Source of the DNA: Gemmatimonadota bacterium
GTDB lineage: Bacteria > Gemmatimonadota > Gemmatimonadetes > Longimicrobiales > Gaopeijiaceae
Direction of reading: 5' to 3'
DNA length: 64,000 nucleotides
Assembly (NCBI GenBank): GCA_030428885.1
Contig: JAUIEJ010000001.1
Location: forward strand, 62,001 to 126,000
In this document: in pieces, positions 46,274-55,717 of the stretch
How the letters are laid out: every line of letters starts with the position of its first letter
How positions within the stretch are numbered: position 1 is the stretch's first letter
Position numbers and translations under genes: made by a program
The notes under the pieces: generated by a model
What the model was told of the DNA's origin: nothing
Seen by the model: only the letters and a program-made list of their open reading frames with translations
Databases searched by the model: none

Positions 46274-49272
46274 ACAGGGCCGGGCGCATGATGAGGTGGC
46301 TCCCGGTGGGCCTTCTGCTGATGGTGACGACCGGTTGTGAGCCGTCCGATCCCCTCGTCCGCCTCGCCGCCGAGCTGGCCGACGTGCGAGCGGTGGAGCC
46401 CCGCCGCAGCGATCTGCGGCGCCATCGACCGTGCCCCGTCGTACTGGAGTCCTCGACGGGACGATGTGCCGATGGCGATGCCGTCGAGCAGGCGACCCAT
46501 TGGATCGCCCTCGTGGACGAGGTCGAGACCCGCACCGGCGCCACGGGCCCCGTCGAAGGGCTCCGGGCCCTGAGCGCCTTCGACGTTCTCGCCGGAGCCT
46601 CCGACCCCGTCGCCCTCGATCGTGCCGTCGCACGGCTGCACGTCTCGGCCGATCTTCGTCCCGACGATCCCGACGTCCGGAACGATCTCGCCGTGGCGCT
46701 CCTCCTCCGTGCCGAGGCCATGGATCGCACCTGGGACGCCACGGAGGCCCTCGATCACCTGCAACGGGTGCTAGACGCCGACTCGACCCACGCCCCGGCG
46801 CGGTTCAATCGGGCCCTCGCCCTGGATCGGCTGGGCCTGGTGAACATGGCCTTCGAGGAATGGGCCCGGGTGGGCGAAGTCGACCCGGAAAGGGCCTGGC
46901 GGGCCGAAGCACGGGACCGGGGCGCCCGTCTCGCCCGGCGCGCGGATTCGGCCGCGGTCCACGTTCCCAGGGTCGACAGCGTGCTGCGGATCGTGGCTCG
47001 CGCCCGGGCCGACGGGTCCCTATGGGAGGCGGCGCGGCGGGAAGCCGCTCTACTGGCGGATCGGGGAGAAGACGGCGTGCAGACGCTGATCGACGCCCTC
47101 ACCGGCCCCGATCCCGACGGTCGGGGCCTTCCCGCGGGCCTGGAGTCGTACGTGGAAGCGCTGGACCTGTGGAGGGCGGGGGCCCTCGAGGAGTCCCAGA
47201 GGGTCTATCGCCGCGTGCTCGAGTTCACGGCCGCCCTCGGGCCGGAGGCACGTTACCTGCGCTGGCGAGCGACCGTCGGGGCGGCCCGAAAATCCATCTA
47301 CGACAACGAATACCTCGAGGCCGAGGCGGCCCTGTCCGGAGTCCTCCTCGACTCCCGCCGTTTCGCGGCCGCGGAAACGCGCGGGCATGCTCTCTGGGCC
47401 CTCGCGTTGTCCGTCGGCAATCGAGGGGACATGTCGGCCGCTTCGTCGCACCTCGCCGCCGCGGAGTCTCTCTTCACAGCGCTCGGTCAGCGGCGGGAGA
47501 CGGCGGCGCTCCGCTCCATGAAGGCGGAACTGCTGGGGGCCGAGGGGGCCACGAGCGCGGCGCTGGACCGGTTCGTGGCGACCCTGCCCCTCTACGGGAG
47601 GGACGGCGGGAATCTGCACCAGAACCTGCTCAGCACGGCGGGACGTCTCGTGGCGGCCCGGCATCCTCGCGCGGCGGTGTGGTTCCATCGGGAGGGACTC
47701 CATCTCTCCGGGGCCCGGGAGAACCCGCAGTTCCGGATCGAGGCGCTCATCCGGCTCGCGCAGTCCGAGGCCCAGGCTGGAGATAGCGCGCTGGCGGGCG
47801 CCTACCTCAGGGAAGCGCGCCGGGGCTTTCCGACGATTCGGGACTCCGCTATGGCCCTTCGGGTCCGAGCGGAATACGACGAGCTCGTGGGCATGCACGT
47901 GCCCGGGTTGGCTGCCCCCGCGCGGGACTCGCTCCTCACCGCGGCGGTGGAGTACTTCGCCGACGGCGGCAACCGGTTCAAGGTGCCGGCCCTGCTGGAG
48001 CGACGCGGCACCCACCGCATCGAGAGCGGGCGGGTCGCCGAGGGCCGAGCCGACCTGCTCGGAGCCGTGGCGACGGTGGAGGAGCAGCTCGAGGGTATGG
48101 AAAACCCCGGTCAGCGGGCCGTCCTGATCCGGGCGCGATCCGCGGCCGTCGAGGCGCTCGTGGCCTCGCACCTGGCGCTGGGCGACACGGTGGCCGCGCT
48201 GATGGCCCTGGACGGGCCGCGGGCGAGGGCGTCGCAGCGGACGGGGCGTACGGGGGGCGCCGAATGGCCCGCCGACCTGTCGGCCTCCGTGCCCGCTGGG
48301 TCGGCGATCGTTGCGTACGGTCTGGTCGCAGACGACGCCTATGCGTGGGTGCTGGGGCCCGACCGCGTCGCACTGCGTCGCCTGCCCGTGGGGACCACCG
48401 CACTTGCCGCCTCCGTCGATCGCCTCCGATTCGCCCTCGGGACGGGCGCATCGGTCGACGGCGTAGCCTCCCTCACCGCGGGATTGTGGGCGGATCTCGT
48501 GGCGCCGGTGGAGCCGCTCCTCGACGGCGTGGAGTCCGTGACGGTGGTGCTCGACGGTCCGCTCCATGGGTTGCCGATCTCGGTGCTCGGCGACCGACCG
48601 GGGGACTTCCTGCGGCGGTACCGCCTGGTCCATGCACCCTCGGTGGCGTTCGCCCTGGAGGGTGCCCGCTACGGGGCCCGGGCCTCGCCCGGACCGACCC
48701 TGTCGGTGGCCGCCTCGGAGTGGGACCCGGAACGGTATCCCGGGCTTCCGGCCCTGGCGTTCGCCGAAGACGAGGCTTCTGAAGTGGCCGCCGTGTACGA
48801 TGCCGAGCCGGTAGTGCGGCCCGAGGCAGACGGTCTCGCCCGGAATCTGGAAGAGGCCGGAATCTTCCACTTCGCCGGGCACGGCCTCTACCGATCCGAT
48901 CGTCAGGATCTCTCGACGCTGGTGCTCCCGGGCCCGGGGGGAGGCCTGACGGCGGCGCGCATCGCCGGGCTGGACCTGAGCGGACTCCGGCTCGCGGTCC
49001 TGGCGGCCTGCAGCACCCAGGAGGGGTCGAGGGGCGCCGAGGGTGGTCTGTCCGGCCTCACGTGGTCGTTTCTGGACGCCGGCGCACGCGGTGTGGTCGG
49101 GAGCTTGTGGGCGATCCCGGACCAGGCCACCAGCCGCCTCATGATCGACCTCCACCGCCGCGTGGCCGCGGGGGAGGAGGGCGCCGACGCCCTCCGCGCC
49201 GCGCAGTTGGAGGCGGCGGGCGCCGGAGACGCCGGCTGGACCTGGGCCGCCTTCCGGTACGAAGGCCGTTAG
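46270..49272 (+). CDS. TPR-CHAT domain protease lipoprotein
   Basis: A 1000-residue lipoprotein (LLLMVTTGC). Residues about 60-650 carry repeated TPR-like helix pairs. The C-terminal 300 residues are a CHAT domain of the caspase-like CD clan: His871 (FHFAGHGLYRSD) and Cys914 (LAACSTQEG) form the dyad, with GLSGLTWSFLDAGARGVVG after it. CHAT proteases cleave partner proteins when activated through TPR contacts. The GTG start at 46270 overlaps the preceding stop (GTGA); ATG 46288 is the alternative. Anchored outside the inner membrane, it is the third gene of the sigma/anti-sigma-like operon. The substrate is unknown. Confidence 0.85.
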   Translation: MNRAGRMMRWLPVGLLLMVTTGCEPSDPLVRLAAELADVRAVEPRRSDLRRHRPCPVVLESSTGRCADGDAVEQATHWIALVDEVETRTGATGPVEGLRALSAFDVLAGASDPVALDRAVARLHVSADLRPDDPDVRNDLAVALLLRAEAMDRTWDATEALDHLQRVLDADSTHAPARFNRALALDRLGLVNMAFEEWARVGEVDPERAWRAEARDRGARLARRADSAAVHVPRVDSVLRIVARARADGSLWEAARREAALLADRGEDGVQTLIDALTGPDPDGRGLPAGLESYVEALDLWRAGALEESQRVYRRVLEFTAALGPEARYLRWRATVGAARKSIYDNEYLEAEAALSGVLLDSRRFAAAETRGHALWALALSVGNRGDMSAASSHLAAAESLFTALGQRRETAALRSMKAELLGAEGATSAALDRFVATLPLYGRDGGNLHQNLLSTAGRLVAARHPRAAVWFHREGLHLSGARENPQFRIEALIRLAQSEAQAGDSALAGAYLREARRGFPTIRDSAMALRVRAEYDELVGMHVPGLAAPARDSLLTAAVEYFADGGNRFKVPALLERRGTHRIESGRVAEGRADLLGAVATVEEQLEGMENPGQRAVLIRARSAAVEALVASHLALGDTVAALMALDGPRARASQRTGRTGGAEWPADLSASVPAGSAIVAYGLVADDAYAWVLGPDRVALRRLPVGTTALAASVDRLRFALGTGASVDGVASLTAGLWADLVAPVEPLLDGVESVTVVLDGPLHGLPISVLGDRPGDFLRRYRLVHAPSVAFALEGARYGARASPGPTLSVAASEWDPERYPGLPALAFAEDEASEVAAVYDAEPVVRPEADGLARNLEEAGIFHFAGHGLYRSDRQDLSTLVLPGPGGGLTAARIAGLDLSGLRLAVLAACSTQEGSRGAEGGLSGLTWSFLDAGARGVVGSLWAIPDQATSRLMIDLHRRVAAGEEGADALRAAQLEAAGAGDAGWTWAAFRYEGR

Positions 49273-49691
49273 CGGAGGGACGAGAGTCCCCGGTCGGGGA
49301 TGAAGTACTGTGTGGCTCCACCCGGCCCCCTGTATCGCGCGGAGGGATGGGCCGGCATCGGTCGAGCGGTGGATTCCAGCACCTCGACCGGGCGGGCGAC
49401 GGTGAGCTCGTGTCGGGCCCGGCCGGCCCCTCCTGATCCGATCCCGACCCGTCCCATGTCGGCGGCGCCGATGGAGGGCAGCGCGAACCACCGGCCGCCG
49501 AGGTCGCCGGACGGGTGTGCCGAACTGGGCAGGTCCCGGAACTGGACGACGCGGTCACCCGGATGGAGGACCGTCAGCAGGACAGGCCGGTGCCAGTCGA
49601 TTCCGTCCAGCACTCCGAGGATGTCCGTCTCGTCCAATCCGTGGCGGCGGAGCCAAGCGCGGACCTGGGGCTTCGTGAGGAGTTTGTGCAT
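49269..49691 (-). CDS. Small unrecognised protein, convergent with the CHAT gene
   Basis: A 140-residue protein from ATG 49691 with GGGAG eight bases upstream. The N-terminal helical part is LTKPQVRAWLRRHGLDE; the remainder (DRVVQFRDLP, RWFALPSIGAADMGRVGIG, GATQYFIPDRGL) looks like a compact alpha+beta domain. The pattern of aromatic and glycine residues at the end recalls polymorphic-toxin C-terminal domains, but no family can be named. The stop overlaps the last four bases of the CHAT gene in convergent orientation. The caspase gene diverges on the other side. Confidence 0.5.
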   Translation of the reverse strand: MHKLLTKPQVRAWLRRHGLDETDILGVLDGIDWHRPVLLTVLHPGDRVVQFRDLPSSAHPSGDLGGRWFALPSIGAADMGRVGIGSGGAGRARHELTVARPVEVLESTARPMPAHPSARYRGPGGATQYFIPDRGLSSLR

Positions 49692-49833
49692 CGCGGGTTC
49701 TCCCAATCGAGGTGGCGGCGACCGTTTGGACGGACAGGGCGGACCATTTTCCCCACCCTGAGCCACCCCGCCGGGAAACTATGGAGTCGTGTCCGTCCCA
49801 GAGGTAACTCCCACCTCGAAACCCGGACACACG

Positions 49834-52457
49834 ATGCTCGGAACTCGCCTCCTCACCCGCGCTCTGTGCGCGGCCGCGGCTCTCATCGGACTCGGGGCCG
49901 GCCTCGAGGCCCAGCTCCTCCACGATCCCCGATTCGACAACGGCACCGGCGAACGCTGGGCCGTGGTCATCGGGATCAGCGAATACGAGGATCCGGGCAT
50001 CACGGACCTCAGCTACGCCCACCGCGACGCGGAGGCGTTCGCCCAGTTCCTGCGCACGCCCTTGGCGGGCCTGGGCGGGTTCAAGGACGATCACATCCGG
50101 CTGTTGACGAATCAGGATGCGTCGGCGAACCAGATCCGCACGGCTCTCTTCGACTTCCTCGCCCGGCCGGCCCCCGACGACATCGTCTACTTCTTCTTCG
50201 CCGGACACGGAATGCCCCAGCAAGGGCGGCCCAACGGCACCCAGTATCTCGTGCCCTCCGATGGTGACCACACCAACCTGGCGGGTTCGGCGGTGCGTAT
50301 GGCCGACGTGGAGAGCGCCGTGTTCAACACCCAGGCCCAGGTCGTGTTGTTCATCGATGCGTGCCATGCAGGGGCCGTGGCTACGCCCGGTGGCACCCGC
50401 GGCGACGATCTGAACCGCATCAACTCAGAGTTCATCGAGCGGATCGCCGCGGCCCGCCCCTCGGGGGTCTCCATGGTCGTGGCGGCCCACGAGGGGGAAT
50501 ACGCCCACGAAGGCACCGAATGGGGTGGGGGCCACGGAGTCTTCACCTACCACCTCATCCAGGCGCTGGGCGGACGCGGTGACCGTGATGAAGACGGCAT
50601 CGTCGACCTCGGTGAGGTCTACGACTACGTGCGCGCTCGGGTGCCTCAGGATACCGACAATCAGCAGACGCCGTTCGCCAACAGTCAGTTCCTCCGGCGC
50701 GAACTCCCCATGGCCATCGTGGCCGACAGCGCCACGCTCGCCGCCGCCGAAGCCGAGCGCGTGCGGGTCGGTGGTGCAGAAAGCGACTCGTCGTCTCTCG
50801 ATGTGTTCGTGGCTACCGACCTCACCCAGCAGGAGTGGTTCGCACCCGACTCCATCGTGGCCTTCGTCGGAGTCCCCGACACCCTGGAGGTACTTCTGGG
50901 CTCACCCACGGGTCGTCGCGCTCCGCCGACCCGCCTCCGGTGGACCTCGTCCAACACCTCCGTAGCGACCGTCGACGGGTTCGGTACGGTCCATCCGGAG
51001 TCCCCGGGAGTGGCGGAGATCACGGCCTCGGTGTTCACGAAGGACGCAAGGATCCTCGTCCGGGTGCTCCCCACCCCCACCTCCATCGTATTCTCGCCGC
51101 CGGAAGGCGCGGTGGACGTCTCCCAGTTCGACGAGCTGCGCTTCGCCGCCACGGTGGAGTTGCCCAGCGGCGAGACCGTGGCTGGAGTCCTGCCCACCAT
51201 CACCATTGCCGACACGTCGGTGGTGGCGTCCAACGGGAACGGACGCTTCACCGCCCGGCGGGAAGGCCGCGCGCGAGTGGAGGCCACGCTCGGGGCCCGC
51301 TCCGTGACATGGGACATCACGGTTCGCCCCCCCCGGTTGAGCATCGATCGCGGCCCGTACGGGGCCATGCGGTTCACCGACACCATTCCTCTGCTGGCCA
51401 GTTTCGTCCGAGACGACGGCTCCCGCATCACCGACGCGTCGGGAGTGACCTGGCAAAGCAGCGACACCACGGTACTCCGCGCGACGGCCTCGGGCCTCGT
51501 GGCCGTCGACGTCGGGCGGGCGGTTATTCGAGCGTCGGTCTCCAGTTCCAGGGACTCGGTCGAGATCTTCGTGCTCGGCGACATCATCGTCACGTCGGAA
51601 GCCGATGGTGGCCACCGGATCAGTACGGTGGACCTCGGCACCAAGCGCACCGAACACATCGCCGATGGGGATTTCGGCGACCGGGCGCCTCAGCTCTCGC
51701 CCGACGGCCGGCGCGTGGCGTTCGTGTCCACGCGCAACTCCGAGCGGCCCCGAATCCACGTCATGGATGCCGACGGGGGCCGTATCCAGCGGCTCACCGA
51801 AGAGCGGGGAGGCGTGTTCGGACTGCCGGGCGGGTCTACCAGGAACACAACCCCGTGTGGAGCGCCGACGGCGAGCGGGTCTTCTTCGTGGCGAACTACT
51901 CGGGCAACTACGACGTGTACTCGGTGGCGGCCGACGGCTCCGATCTCGTGAAGGTGACGAGTACCGGGAGCCAGGAACGATCGGTGTCGGTCTCGGCAGA
52001 AGGCGGTCGCATCGCGTTCGAGCGTGTGGACGGCGCCAACTCCTCCGACGTTTGGGCGGCGCTTCCCGACGGGGCCGAAGAGGTGGTGCTCACGGGCGGG
52101 GAGTGGAGTGAGTCCCGGCCGGTTCTCATGGCCGAGGGTCGCCTGCTCATCGTCGAAACGCCTCTCTCGTATCGGGCGGGCGAGGTCCTGGCCCTCTACG
52201 ACGGCGTAGCCGGGACCAAGGTCCGGACGCTGGTCCAGGCCCGGAAGGACCACCGCATCATCTTCGCCGCGTCGCCCGCCGGCGACTACGTGGCGTATTC
52301 CCAGGTGCCCCGCCTCGGGGGCGGCGACCCCCTAGTCACCATCGTCGACATGAATGGCATCGTCGTCGACAGCTTCAGCCTCCCTGACTCCGATCACATC
52401 GTCGATCTCTCCTGGGGGGCGGTCGCTCTCCGGTCCGAAGAAGGAGAAGGACAATGA
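49834..52457 (+). CDS. Secreted caspase-family protease with Ig-like and PD40 domains, frameshifted
   Basis: Two frames together read as an approximately 875-residue protein. A signal peptide (ending GLEAQ) precedes a C14 caspase domain: WAVVIGISEYEDPGITDLSYA, His125 (FFFAGHGMP) and Cys177 (VLFIDACHAG). Residues about 330-580 are BIG2-like Ig domains (RWTSSNTSVATVDGFGTVHP), then TolB-like PD40 blades (APQLSPDGRRVAFVSTRN). The frame breaks in GCCGGGCGGG (51825-51834); one missing base there would explain it, and the new frame continues HNPVWSADGERVFFV to 52457. The downstream barrel gene overlaps by ATGA. ATG 49834 is used; GTG 49789 is an alternative. The lesion may be real or a sequencing indel. 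Confidence 0.75.
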
Positions 52458-53362
52458 TCCGCCGACACACGCCCCTGCTCGTCGCTGCTCTGCTCTGGGT
52501 CGCGGCTCACCCTGTGTCCGCCCAGTGGTCGGTGGACATTCCTGGAGTCCCCCGAGCCTCACTCGTGCGGCAGGGGGCTCATCAGGGCCGCTTCGAGCTC
52601 GAAGGCTCGTGGCTCAAGCCGGGGGCCGAGGCGGGGGATTCGGCGGTCATCGCGGGTCGCATGGGGGTGGGATGGAGCTGGCGCATCGCCTCGGCCGTCG
52701 AGTTCGGCTTCGACTTCACGGTGGCGAATGCCCAGCGCATCTCCGGCATCGTGGCCCCGGATCTTCCCGACGGCGGGAACGAGCTGCGTCTCACGGGCGG
52801 CTACGGGCTCCGGTTCGGGCTCAAGTTCAGACCCATCTCGTACGTGGATCTGGACGGCAACGGGGTGGAGGTCGCCCTGGGGGTAGGGTATCAGCCGGAG
52901 CTGGAGCCGGTGGTGCGGTGGGAGACCCGGGGCGACTCGTCGGTGGTGGCGGGCCTCGTAGGTGGATCCGACCTGCCCGAGGGTCCGAAGATCCACTCGT
53001 CCACGCTGTTCATGGCCGCGGTGAGCTATCGTCAGCCGCGAATCATGGGCGACTTGGCACTGGTCTCGGAGAGCGCGACCGAGTCGGCGGATCCGTTCCT
53101 TACGGTGCATTCGGGTGTGGGACTCCGAGCCGGTATTCGGTATCGCCTCACCCATGGCTTCGCGGTGGGCGCGTCGTACTGGGGCTCCGGTGCGCCCCCC
53201 TGGCGAGACCGTCCGACCATCGCCCTGGCGACCGAGGACACCTCGCAGTTCGGGCTCCTGCTCTCGCTCGGTGGAACGCCCGAGAAGTCCACTGATCTGA
53301 TGGTGTCGTCTCCTACCGGATCGTTCGGGAAGTCGGTGACCGTCTACGTAGCGGTTCGGTGA
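52454..53362 (+). CDS. Outer-membrane beta-barrel protein
   Basis: A 302-residue protein with a signal peptide ending PVSAQ. The mature part has alternating amphipathic strands (IASAVEFGFDFTVA, ELRLTGGYGLRFGLKFR, AGIRYRLTHGFAVGASYW) and ends in a strand, TVYVAVR. No specific family was recognised. Its ATG overlaps the caspase stop, and its stop overlaps the kinase GTG, placing it inside a three-gene coupled operon. It could export or anchor the caspase-propeller protein, but that is inference. Confidence 0.65.
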   Translation: MIRRHTPLLVAALLWVAAHPVSAQWSVDIPGVPRASLVRQGAHQGRFELEGSWLKPGAEAGDSAVIAGRMGVGWSWRIASAVEFGFDFTVANAQRISGIVAPDLPDGGNELRLTGGYGLRFGLKFRPISYVDLDGNGVEVALGVGYQPELEPVVRWETRGDSSVVAGLVGGSDLPEGPKIHSSTLFMAAVSYRQPRIMGDLALVSESATESADPFLTVHSGVGLRAGIRYRLTHGFAVGASYWGSGAPPWRDRPTIALATEDTSQFGLLLSLGGTPEKSTDLMVSSPTGSFGKSVTVYVAVR

Positions 53363-54942
53363 CCCAACCCTCGCTGGAAGAGCGCCTCCGGTCGGCGACT
53401 CGCGGCCGGTTCGAGGTCCTGGGCATCCTGGGCCGGGGAGGCATGGCCAGTGTCTTCCGGGCCCGCGATCTCACGCTCGGTCGCGAGGTGGCGCTCAAGG
53501 TCCTGTCCGACGACGTGCTCTCGGACGATTCGGCAGTGGAGCGTTTCCTCGAGGAGGCGCGGGCCGTGGCTGCGTTGGACCACCCGAGCATCGCGAAGGT
53601 CTTCAGCGTCGAGCAGCGCAACGGTCTCTACTACCTGGTACTGCAGTTGGTGCACGGGCAGAGCCTGTCGGAGATCCTGAAGCGGGGACGGCTCCTGGAC
53701 GTGGGCATGGTCCAGATGTGGTTCGGCCAGATCGCCGATGCAGTGGACTATTCTCATCGATGCGGGATCGTCCACCGGGACATCAAGCCCGGAAACGTGC
53801 TGATCCGCGACACGGGCGAGGCGGTCCTCACGGACTTCGGAATTGCCAAGGCCGCCGCGGGCCCGAGTCTCACGCGCACCGGATTCCTGGTTGGGACACC
53901 GGACTACATGAGCCCCGAGCAGTGCAGCGCCGACCCCACGAAGGTGCGGCCGGCGTCGGACCAGTATTCACTCGGCGTCGTGCTCTACGAGGCGCTCAGC
54001 GGAACCAATCCCTTTTCTGGACACGGCAATCACATGGTGGCCGTGTCGAAGCAGATGGAGACCGTGCCGCCGGCCCTTGGCGAGATTCGGCCGGAAGTCC
54101 CCGCGGAGCTGTCCGACGCGGTGCAGCGTATGCTCTCCAAGGCACCAAGAGACCGGTTCGATTCGGTTTCCGCGGCGGCTCAGGCCGCGGGGTGCGGGGC
54201 ATCCATGGGGCGTCGTCGGGTCCTCTCCACACCGTGGGAGGCTCAGGGTGCCGCCGTCGAGGGAGGGAGCGAGCCCGTTCCCGTGACCACCCAGATCACG
54301 CGGCTCGTACGCACCCGGTGGGCGTGGTTGCTCATTCCCATCGGCGGCTGGGCCCTGGTCTCGCTCCCGTCCCGGTTTTCGGGCGCCGTGAATGAGGAGG
54401 GACCGAGCGACAGCGTGGTCGCCGCGGCCCCCGAGGAGGCCGTGGACTCTCCCGTGTCGGCGCCGCCCGATGAGTCGGCCGATCCTCCAGCGCCGGGCCC
54501 CACCACTTCGCGGCCCCTGGAAGGTGTTCCCACGGGGCCGGCCCCTCGCCGCGCCCCGACGGCCCCGCCCGGGGCGTCGGGCGTGTTCGTTCTCGGGCAG
54601 GGCAACGAGCTCTTCACTGCTCTGTCGTTTGCGTCCCCGTTGGACGGCGATCATTGGTGCGCGGGCCTGGAACTCTCGGTCAACGGTGCGCCGCCGCGTG
54701 AGGTCAGCCGCACGGAACTCCGCACCATGGATGCCGCCCAGGCGCGCCTCGTGACCAGTCTGGATTCTCTCGCGGCTGCCGAGGATGGTCCGGTCGCGGC
54801 GGTCGAAGCCGTGGGCCTCGTCCGCATGTGGCAGGGCAGTTGCCCGCCCGCCGGCTCGATGCCACGACCTGCGTTCACAGTAGATCTCGCCCCTCTCTGC
54901 GCGCAACGGATGCTGAGCGGGACGTGGTTTCCGTGTCGTTGA
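53359..54942 (+). CDS. Transmembrane Ser/Thr protein kinase (PknB-type)
   Basis: A 527-residue kinase. The Gly-loop is LGRGGMASVF, the ATP lysine Lys47 (VALKVL), the catalytic loop HRDIKPGN (Asp141), the metal loop DFG (Asp159) and the activation end YMSPEQ. A transmembrane helix (about residues 314-332, WAWLLIPIGGWALVSL) separates the cytoplasmic kinase from a Pro/Ala-rich stalk and an extracytoplasmic domain with three Cys. The start GTG overlaps the barrel stop. Such kinases phosphorylate regulators in response to envelope signals; here the signal may come from the coupled caspase-propeller protein. Confidence 0.9.
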   Translation: MTQPSLEERLRSATRGRFEVLGILGRGGMASVFRARDLTLGREVALKVLSDDVLSDDSAVERFLEEARAVAALDHPSIAKVFSVEQRNGLYYLVLQLVHGQSLSEILKRGRLLDVGMVQMWFGQIADAVDYSHRCGIVHRDIKPGNVLIRDTGEAVLTDFGIAKAAAGPSLTRTGFLVGTPDYMSPEQCSADPTKVRPASDQYSLGVVLYEALSGTNPFSGHGNHMVAVSKQMETVPPALGEIRPEVPAELSDAVQRMLSKAPRDRFDSVSAAAQAAGCGASMGRRRVLSTPWEAQGAAVEGGSEPVPVTTQITRLVRTRWAWLLIPIGGWALVSLPSRFSGAVNEEGPSDSVVAAAPEEAVDSPVSAPPDESADPPAPGPTTSRPLEGVPTGPAPRRAPTAPPGASGVFVLGQGNELFTALSFASPLDGDHWCAGLELSVNGAPPREVSRTELRTMDAAQARLVTSLDSLAAAEDGPVAAVEAVGLVRMWQGSCPPAGSMPRPAFTVDLAPLCAQRMLSGTWFPCR

Positions 54943-54964
54943 TCCCTCAACTCATCGAACCCGA

Positions 54965-55615
54965 ATGAACACAGCGCCAGGCGTGATAACGATCGGCGAC
55001 TGCGCCCTATGCGCCAGTCTGGTCTACTCGAATTCCGATGCCGCGGGAGGATGGACCTCGACGCACCTCCTATCGAGCATCACCGGATTCCAGGGTCGTA
55101 CGTTCTCCAGGGATGGCGCGTTGATCGTCGCCTTCCGTGGCACCGACTCGTACCTGGATATGCTGACCACCTGGCCTGAGCTCCTGACGAGTCGTCCGCC
55201 ACTGCTGCAGCTTGGTTCGGCGATGGACCTGGCTCGGGAAGGGTTGAAGGAGGAAGCGCGCCGCATTGTTGTGACTGGCCATTCCTTGGGCGGTGCTCTG
55301 GCGAAGATCGTTGCAACTCATCTCAACATCCCCGCGGTGCTATTCAATGCGCCCGACGTCAAGCTGTTCCTTGGCCGAGAGAGGCCTTGGATCAAGTCGA
55401 TCGCTGCGACTGGAGATCCGGTTTCCAGTTGGTTGGGAGCATCAGATACCCTCTTGGTTGCAGGCCTTACGAAGCAGGAAGTCAGAGACCGGGTGTGCCT
55501 TCCGTTGAATGTCCTTGGTCTTGAGGAGCGACACGAAATGAAGCGTATCCTCCGTGGAATCGAAGCGTATTCGGATATGCTCTTCCAAGCACCCGTGCCG
55601 CCGCGGGGGGCCTGA
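54965..55615 (+). CDS. Lipase class 3-like alpha/beta hydrolase
   Basis: A 216-residue protein. The nucleophile elbow is GHSLGG (Ser107), preceded by LIVAFRGTDSYLDM, the oxyanion strand typical of class 3 lipases. It probably hydrolyses an ester or lipid. No signal peptide. A Cys pair lies near the start (GDCALCASL). The gene follows the kinase by 22 bases, so it may be co-transcribed. AT-richer codon use than the operon suggests a separate origin. Confidence 0.7.
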   Translation: MNTAPGVITIGDCALCASLVYSNSDAAGGWTSTHLLSSITGFQGRTFSRDGALIVAFRGTDSYLDMLTTWPELLTSRPPLLQLGSAMDLAREGLKEEARRIVVTGHSLGGALAKIVATHLNIPAVLFNAPDVKLFLGRERPWIKSIAATGDPVSSWLGASDTLLVAGLTKQEVRDRVCLPLNVLGLEERHEMKRILRGIEAYSDMLFQAPVPPRGA

Positions 55616-55717
55616 AGACGGGCTCGTGTGAACGAGCAGGCATACCCTCACCCCTGAAGGTGCACTGGACTAACCGAGGCCAGCCCGGGAGCTCTTCACA
55701 CTCGTAGCCCGCCCACA

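Noticed and set aside
47050-49491. Long minus-strand open frame opposite the CHAT gene
   Set aside because: Compositionally biased translation, no motifs, antisense to an intact CHAT protease.
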